A stretch of 49,340 nt of DNA from an uncultured Myxococcales bacterium (GTDB taxonomy: Bacteria; Myxococcota_A; Bradymonadia; UBA7976; UBA1532). The notes beneath the pieces are model-generated. The model saw only the letters and a list, made by a program, of their open reading frames with translations, was not told the DNA's origin and did not search any database. The position numbers and the translations under genes are program-made. The stretch covers positions 1 to 49,340 of the forward strand of contig CAINDO010000495.1 of the NCBI GenBank assembly GCA_903847385.1. The letters are read 5' to 3'. Positions 45,822 to 49,340 of the stretch are shown here, one piece after another; the stretch's first letter is position 1, and every line of letters starts with the position of its first letter.

Positions 45822-47093
45822 TCAGGGGCACGGACCCTGCGCAAGCAGCGCCGCGAGCTCGGCGCGAGACGCCACGCCGAGTTTGCGAAAGATCGCGGCG
45901 AGCTGGTTCGTGACGGTGCTCTCCGCGGTGCCCCGCGCCCGCGCGATCTCGGCCGTGGGCTCCCCCCGCGCGGCGCGCCGGGCGACGTCCCGCTCTGCTT
46001 CGCTCAGCGGAGCGAGCGCATCGTCTCCAGGGTCGAGCGACACCCGCACCATCTCGTGCTCGCTCGGGACGGCCGCGCGCATCGCGGCCCAGAGCGTCGC
46101 GAGCTCGCCGCGCGAGGTGACGTGCAGTTTGCGCATCGCCGAGGCGAGCTGCCCGCCCACCGTCGACACGCCCACACCGAGCGCGTAGGCGACCTCCTTG
46201 AGGCTCGCGCCGCCCGCGGCCCACGCGACGACGTCACGCTCCCGGGCAGAAAGCTCGCTGGGTCCCGGAGTGCCGAGGTCGTTGCGAAAGGCGACGACGA
46301 AGGGTCTCCCATCGCTGTCGATCCGATCGGCGAGCGACCAGCGCCCGTCGACCAGCGCGGTCCAGAGCGACATCGCGCGGTCGGGCTCGGTCTCGCGCAG
46401 CGGGCCGCGGGCGAGTCGCATCGCGGCCGAATGCCGCTCGAGGTGGGCGAGGGCGGTTCGCTCCGGGAGCTCGGTGTCGAGGGCGTCGGGGGAAACGTGC
46501 AGCGCTCGGCCACGGTGATCGAGCACGATCTCGGGCACGGGCACAGACGCACCGAGTCGCACCCGCAAGCGCAGGCCGGTGCCGAGGTGCGCCGTCGCGC
46601 GACTCCAACGCCGACGCTCCGCCGTCGTCGGCACGATGGTCTCACGCGCAGGCGCCACCAGGACCACGAAGTGCTCACCCCCGCACTGCGCAAGGTGACC
46701 GCTCGCGTCGCGAATCCCGAGGTCTCCGCAGAGCGCCTCGAAGGTGGGCCCCCCCGGGCCGGCGCGCGTGAGCTCGGCGCGAAAGGTCGCCGAATGCGTG
46801 GGCGGTCCTTCGCTGAGGTGCGCGAAGGGAAAGTTCGCCGCGGCGAAGCGCTCGACGAATCGCCAGGCCGCGTCCTGCCCCTTGACCGCGACGTGCAGCG
46901 TCTCGACCACGCCGCCCTCGAGACGCTGCAACACACCGACGACTCCGAGGCCGCGGTCGAGCGTCGACGCCGCGTCCACGAGCCCCTCGAGCCAGGCGGC
47001 GTCCGTCCCGCCGAGCCGATGAACCGACTCGACGAAGTCGACCGGACGCGCGCCGAGAGAGAGACGAACTGGAGGTTTATACAAAACGCGCAT
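45822..47093 (-). CDS. Regulator with two consecutive LuxR-type helix-turn-helix domains
   Basis: This 423-residue protein has an N-terminal sensor-like domain of about 270 residues (VKGQDAAWRFVERFAAANFP; LRLRVRLGASVPVPEIVLDH) without a recognisable receiver. Two GerE/LuxR-type HTHs follow: LSARERDVVAWAAGGASLKE with the helix VAYALGVGVSTVGGQLA (about 281-339), and LSEAERDVARRAARGEPTAE with IARARGTAESTVTNQLAAIF (about 360-423). The start at ATG 47093 removes an implausible 21-residue extension. Regulators with two tandem LuxR HTHs are unusual. It may control the adjacent Cys-rich lipoprotein gene. Confidence 0.85.
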   Translation of the reverse strand: MRVLYKPPVRLSLGARPVDFVESVHRLGGTDAAWLEGLVDAASTLDRGLGVVGVLQRLEGGVVETLHVAVKGQDAAWRFVERFAAANFPFAHLSEGPPTHSATFRAELTRAGPGGPTFEALCGDLGIRDASGHLAQCGGEHFVVLVAPARETIVPTTAERRRWSRATAHLGTGLRLRVRLGASVPVPEIVLDHRGRALHVSPDALDTELPERTALAHLERHSAAMRLARGPLRETEPDRAMSLWTALVDGRWSLADRIDSDGRPFVVAFRNDLGTPGPSELSARERDVVAWAAGGASLKEVAYALGVGVSTVGGQLASAMRKLHVTSRGELATLWAAMRAAVPSEHEMVRVSLDPGDDALAPLSEAERDVARRAARGEPTAEIARARGTAESTVTNQLAAIFRKLGVASRAELAALLAQGPCP

Positions 47094-47229
47094 GTGGAGT
47101 TCGGCCGGCGAAGACAGAAGACACGAGACGATCGACCGGACGCGCAGGTTGCGCAAGATTCAGAGGGCCACACACCCCTCGCGATCGAAGACCACGAACA
47201 CGACCCGGCAATTGCGCGGCCCCCCGGGC

Positions 47230-49308
47230 TCACGGGCCGCCGGGCACCTTGCCCTTCGGCTTCTTGCCGACGTCCGGCGTTGCGAGGTCCATCCCGGTCG
47301 TCCCCGCGGCGGTCAGCGCCTCGAGCAGTCGAAGGGTCTCCGAGAGCAGTCCAGGCACGTCGCCGAGGGCCGCGCCGAGCGCTTCGGCCGTGGCCACCAG
47401 GCTCCCGGCGACCGCGGGCGCGTGCACGGCCTGCGGCCCCTTGAAGTCCGAGCTGGCCGAGCGCGCCAGCTCGAAGGCTTGCGACATGAGCGTCGCGCCC
47501 TCGGCGGCGACCTGCTCCAGGGCCCCGGAGGCGGCCTGCACGGCCTGCTTCAGGTCGGCGATCTCGGCGGGGCGCGGCGCACCGGCGCCGGGTGCGTCCA
47601 GCCGCGAGGCCGCCTGCCCGACGATCTGTCGCGAGGCGATCACCGCCCCGCGGAGCTGCGCCGCCCGCAGGAAGAACTGGTCGTAGCGGGGCTGGCCGAG
47701 CTCGGGGTAGGTCACCGGGCTCTTGACCAGCCCGTTCATCTCGGCGCGGCCCTCGAAGGCGGCCAGGGCCGGGTCGACGCCGCCCAGCGTCAGGGTCTTC
47801 TCCTGCCCGAAGTCGACCACTGAACCGGGGTCGGCCGCGACGCTCAACACATCGACCGGCGCCCCGAGCTGGTCGGCGACGCGGCGTTTCAGCGAGTCCA
47901 GATCCATCGACCCGGTCACGAAGAACAGCGCGCCGTAGGTCGAGAGGTCGGCGCGAAAGAGGGCGTCCTCGCCGGCGAGCATGCGTCGGGAGACGATCTT
48001 TCCGCTCCCCAGGAAGGCCATCACACCCAGGTCGGTCTGAAAGGCGCCCGCCGCGAACCCGACGCCGGCGGTCGCGCCGAGGCGATCCTCGGCGAAGAGC
48101 AGAAGATCCTTCGGCGCGAGCTCGGAGGGCAGGTCGGCCCCGGACCGGTCGACGAAGAAACCCGCGCGCAGGGCGGCCGCGTCACTGAGGAAGAACTCCC
48201 CGCCGAGCGCCACGTCCAGCGCCAGAGCGTGGTCCTGCAGCTCGGCGCGCGACTTGCTGACCGAGTCCGCCACGCCGAATTGCTGGATGAGATCCGTGCG
48301 CATGGTGCCATCCAGCCGAACGCCGGGTGAGGTCGCGAGGAACACGTTCGCGTCGAGGGCGATCGCCCACCGCTGGGGCACCTCGTACGCGACGCCGGCG
48401 GTGAACCGGGTCGGCCGCACGATGATCAGATCGCCTTCGTACGAGCGGATCAGGAGTTCGCTGGGCTCGGTCTCGACCCCGCCCGGCCGTGAGGCCTGCG
48501 ACTTGAGCTCGCGCTCGAACTGCCCGCCCAGGTGAAGAGAAGGCAGCGCCACCGAGAGTCCGAGCGCCAGGTGGCCGAAGCGGTGCTGGGCGCCCGCCAC
48601 GAACTGCAGGTCGCGGCTGGCGCCGTCGAGGTACTCGGTGGCCTCCTCGGCCTCGAACTGGGTGTTGTTCGCGGTGGTTCGCAGGGCCGTGGTCTGCCGC
48701 GCCGTGAGAAGCGGCTGGTGCACCAGGAACGCCGAGAGCCCGAGTCGCGTGCCCCCCGCGAGCTGCATCGCGAAGCTGGGCCCCAGGTAGTAGGCGTCGG
48801 TCTGGTAGAGGAAACGAGTGTCGGCGCGGAAGGCGCCATCGTCGAACCGGACCTGCGGTTTGCCCGAGAAGCTGTATCGCGTGTGATTGACGTCGATCAG
48901 CGACAGGGCCAGCGTCATGGGCCGGGCGTCGTCGCCCAGGCGCAGGAAGTAGGCCGCGGACGAGGGGTACACGTCGAAGCCGCTCGACGAGAGGCTGGTG
49001 CCCGCGACCCGGGCGGCGCCGAACTGCTCGAACGCGTCCGGCCCGAGCTGGAAGAAGTCCGGCGCCCGCGCCCCGGTGAACGCGTAGACGTTGGCCGACA
49101 GGGAGAGCACGTCCGAGTCGAGACCGGCCAGGTTGGCCGGGTTCAGGAGCGGGGCCGAGGCGTCCGTGCCCAGCGCCGCCGAGGCGCCCCCCATCGAGCC
49201 GCTTCGCCCGCCGAAGGGCGTGGACGTGTAGTTCTGGGCCATCGCGGTCGTCGGGAGGGCCGCGAGGAGCCCGCAGACCGCCGGATTGAGGGTCGCGCGT
49301 CGCATCAC
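47230..49308 (-). CDS. FadL/TraF-like outer-membrane barrel with helical C-terminal extension
   Basis: This 692-residue exported protein has a signal peptide (GLLAALPTTAMA) and an N-terminal motif (FGGRSGSMGGASAALGTD, then LLNPANLAGL) typical of FadL/OmpP1 and TraF-like barrels. Strand-like segments run to about residue 470 (FFLSDAAALRAGFFVDRSG; FQTDLGVMAFLGSGKIV). After residue ~520 the sequence becomes helical and Ala-rich (AEIADLKQAVQAASGALEQV; TLRLLEALTAAGTTG), an extension not expected in a barrel, ending Lys/Gly/Pro-rich. The start is near the window end (ATG 49308 or 49305). Substrate unknown. Confidence 0.8.
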   Translation of the reverse strand: MMRRATLNPAVCGLLAALPTTAMAQNYTSTPFGGRSGSMGGASAALGTDASAPLLNPANLAGLDSDVLSLSANVYAFTGARAPDFFQLGPDAFEQFGAARVAGTSLSSSGFDVYPSSAAYFLRLGDDARPMTLALSLIDVNHTRYSFSGKPQVRFDDGAFRADTRFLYQTDAYYLGPSFAMQLAGGTRLGLSAFLVHQPLLTARQTTALRTTANNTQFEAEEATEYLDGASRDLQFVAGAQHRFGHLALGLSVALPSLHLGGQFERELKSQASRPGGVETEPSELLIRSYEGDLIIVRPTRFTAGVAYEVPQRWAIALDANVFLATSPGVRLDGTMRTDLIQQFGVADSVSKSRAELQDHALALDVALGGEFFLSDAAALRAGFFVDRSGADLPSELAPKDLLLFAEDRLGATAGVGFAAGAFQTDLGVMAFLGSGKIVSRRMLAGEDALFRADLSTYGALFFVTGSMDLDSLKRRVADQLGAPVDVLSVAADPGSVVDFGQEKTLTLGGVDPALAAFEGRAEMNGLVKSPVTYPELGQPRYDQFFLRAAQLRGAVIASRQIVGQAASRLDAPGAGAPRPAEIADLKQAVQAASGALEQVAAEGATLMSQAFELARSASSDFKGPQAVHAPAVAGSLVATAEALGAALGDVPGLLSETLRLLEALTAAGTTGMDLATPDVGKKPKGKVPGGP

Positions 49309-49340
49309 GCCCCCCCCGCGCCGTCGCCGGCGCCGCCGAA

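Overview
This is a very GC-rich window (by eye about 70% G+C) with tightly packed genes, codons ending mostly in G or C, many lipobox signal peptides, cysteine-rich secreted proteins, thrombospondin type-3 calcium repeats and a sigma-54 activator. The style suggests a Myxococcota or related delta-proteobacterial lineage (inference; no rRNA or tRNA gene is visible). I see no insertion sequence, CRISPR array or integrase.

Layout. 2-5501: tripartite RND efflux operon (TolC-like channel, adaptor lipoprotein, inner-membrane pump). 5505-8667: CHAP-domain lipoprotein and a Cache-domain chemoreceptor. 8668-9356: gene-free, with a 43-bp tandem repeat array. 9357-13423: three uncharacterised exported proteins. 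13527-15063: a Pro/Asp-rich lipoprotein and a JmjC (cupin_8) oxygenase four bases apart. 15080-16195: outer-membrane protein. 16379-18014: disulfide-relay operon (ArsP-like permease stub, two thioredoxin-fold proteins, ArsG/CcdA-like membrane protein). 18016-24055: exported proteins, two DUF2202 lipoproteins and a hydantoinase/dihydropyrimidinase. 24066-29560: RNA-repair locus with RtcR (plus a coupled membrane metallophosphoesterase) divergent from RtcB2, an unknown protein and PrfH. 29568-30505: ArsR regulator and SRPBCC protein. 30587-33382: two exported proteins. 33471-36030: methyltransferase, SrkA-like kinase, ArsC/Spx-like protein. 36152-38754: unknown protein and a convergent two-gene unit, ABC-type ATPase plus DUF4276 TOPRIM-like protein, probably anti-phage. 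38910-40379: MoaD/ThiS-like protein and BNR-repeat protein. 40419-49308: secreted and outer-membrane proteins, a HEAT/SUKH-like fusion, a double-HTH LuxR regulator and a FadL-like barrel.

The best-supported coherent system is the RNA-repair locus. Between rtcR and rtcB2 I find three adjacent dyads of the form TGGTGC-N5-GCACCA, followed by a near-consensus sigma-54 promoter with exact GG-N10-GC spacing. RtcR, an activator with an N-terminal CARF-like domain, would sense RNA damage and switch on RtcB2, the unknown 247-residue protein and PrfH. RtcB2 and PrfH are known to rescue ribosomes cleaved in the 16S decoding centre. The middle protein is the novel element. Other candidates are the JmjC/Pro-rich lipoprotein pair, the ATPase/DUF4276 pair, the MoaD/BNR pair and the 43-bp array, whose neighbourhood is bracketed by an 18-bp direct repeat.
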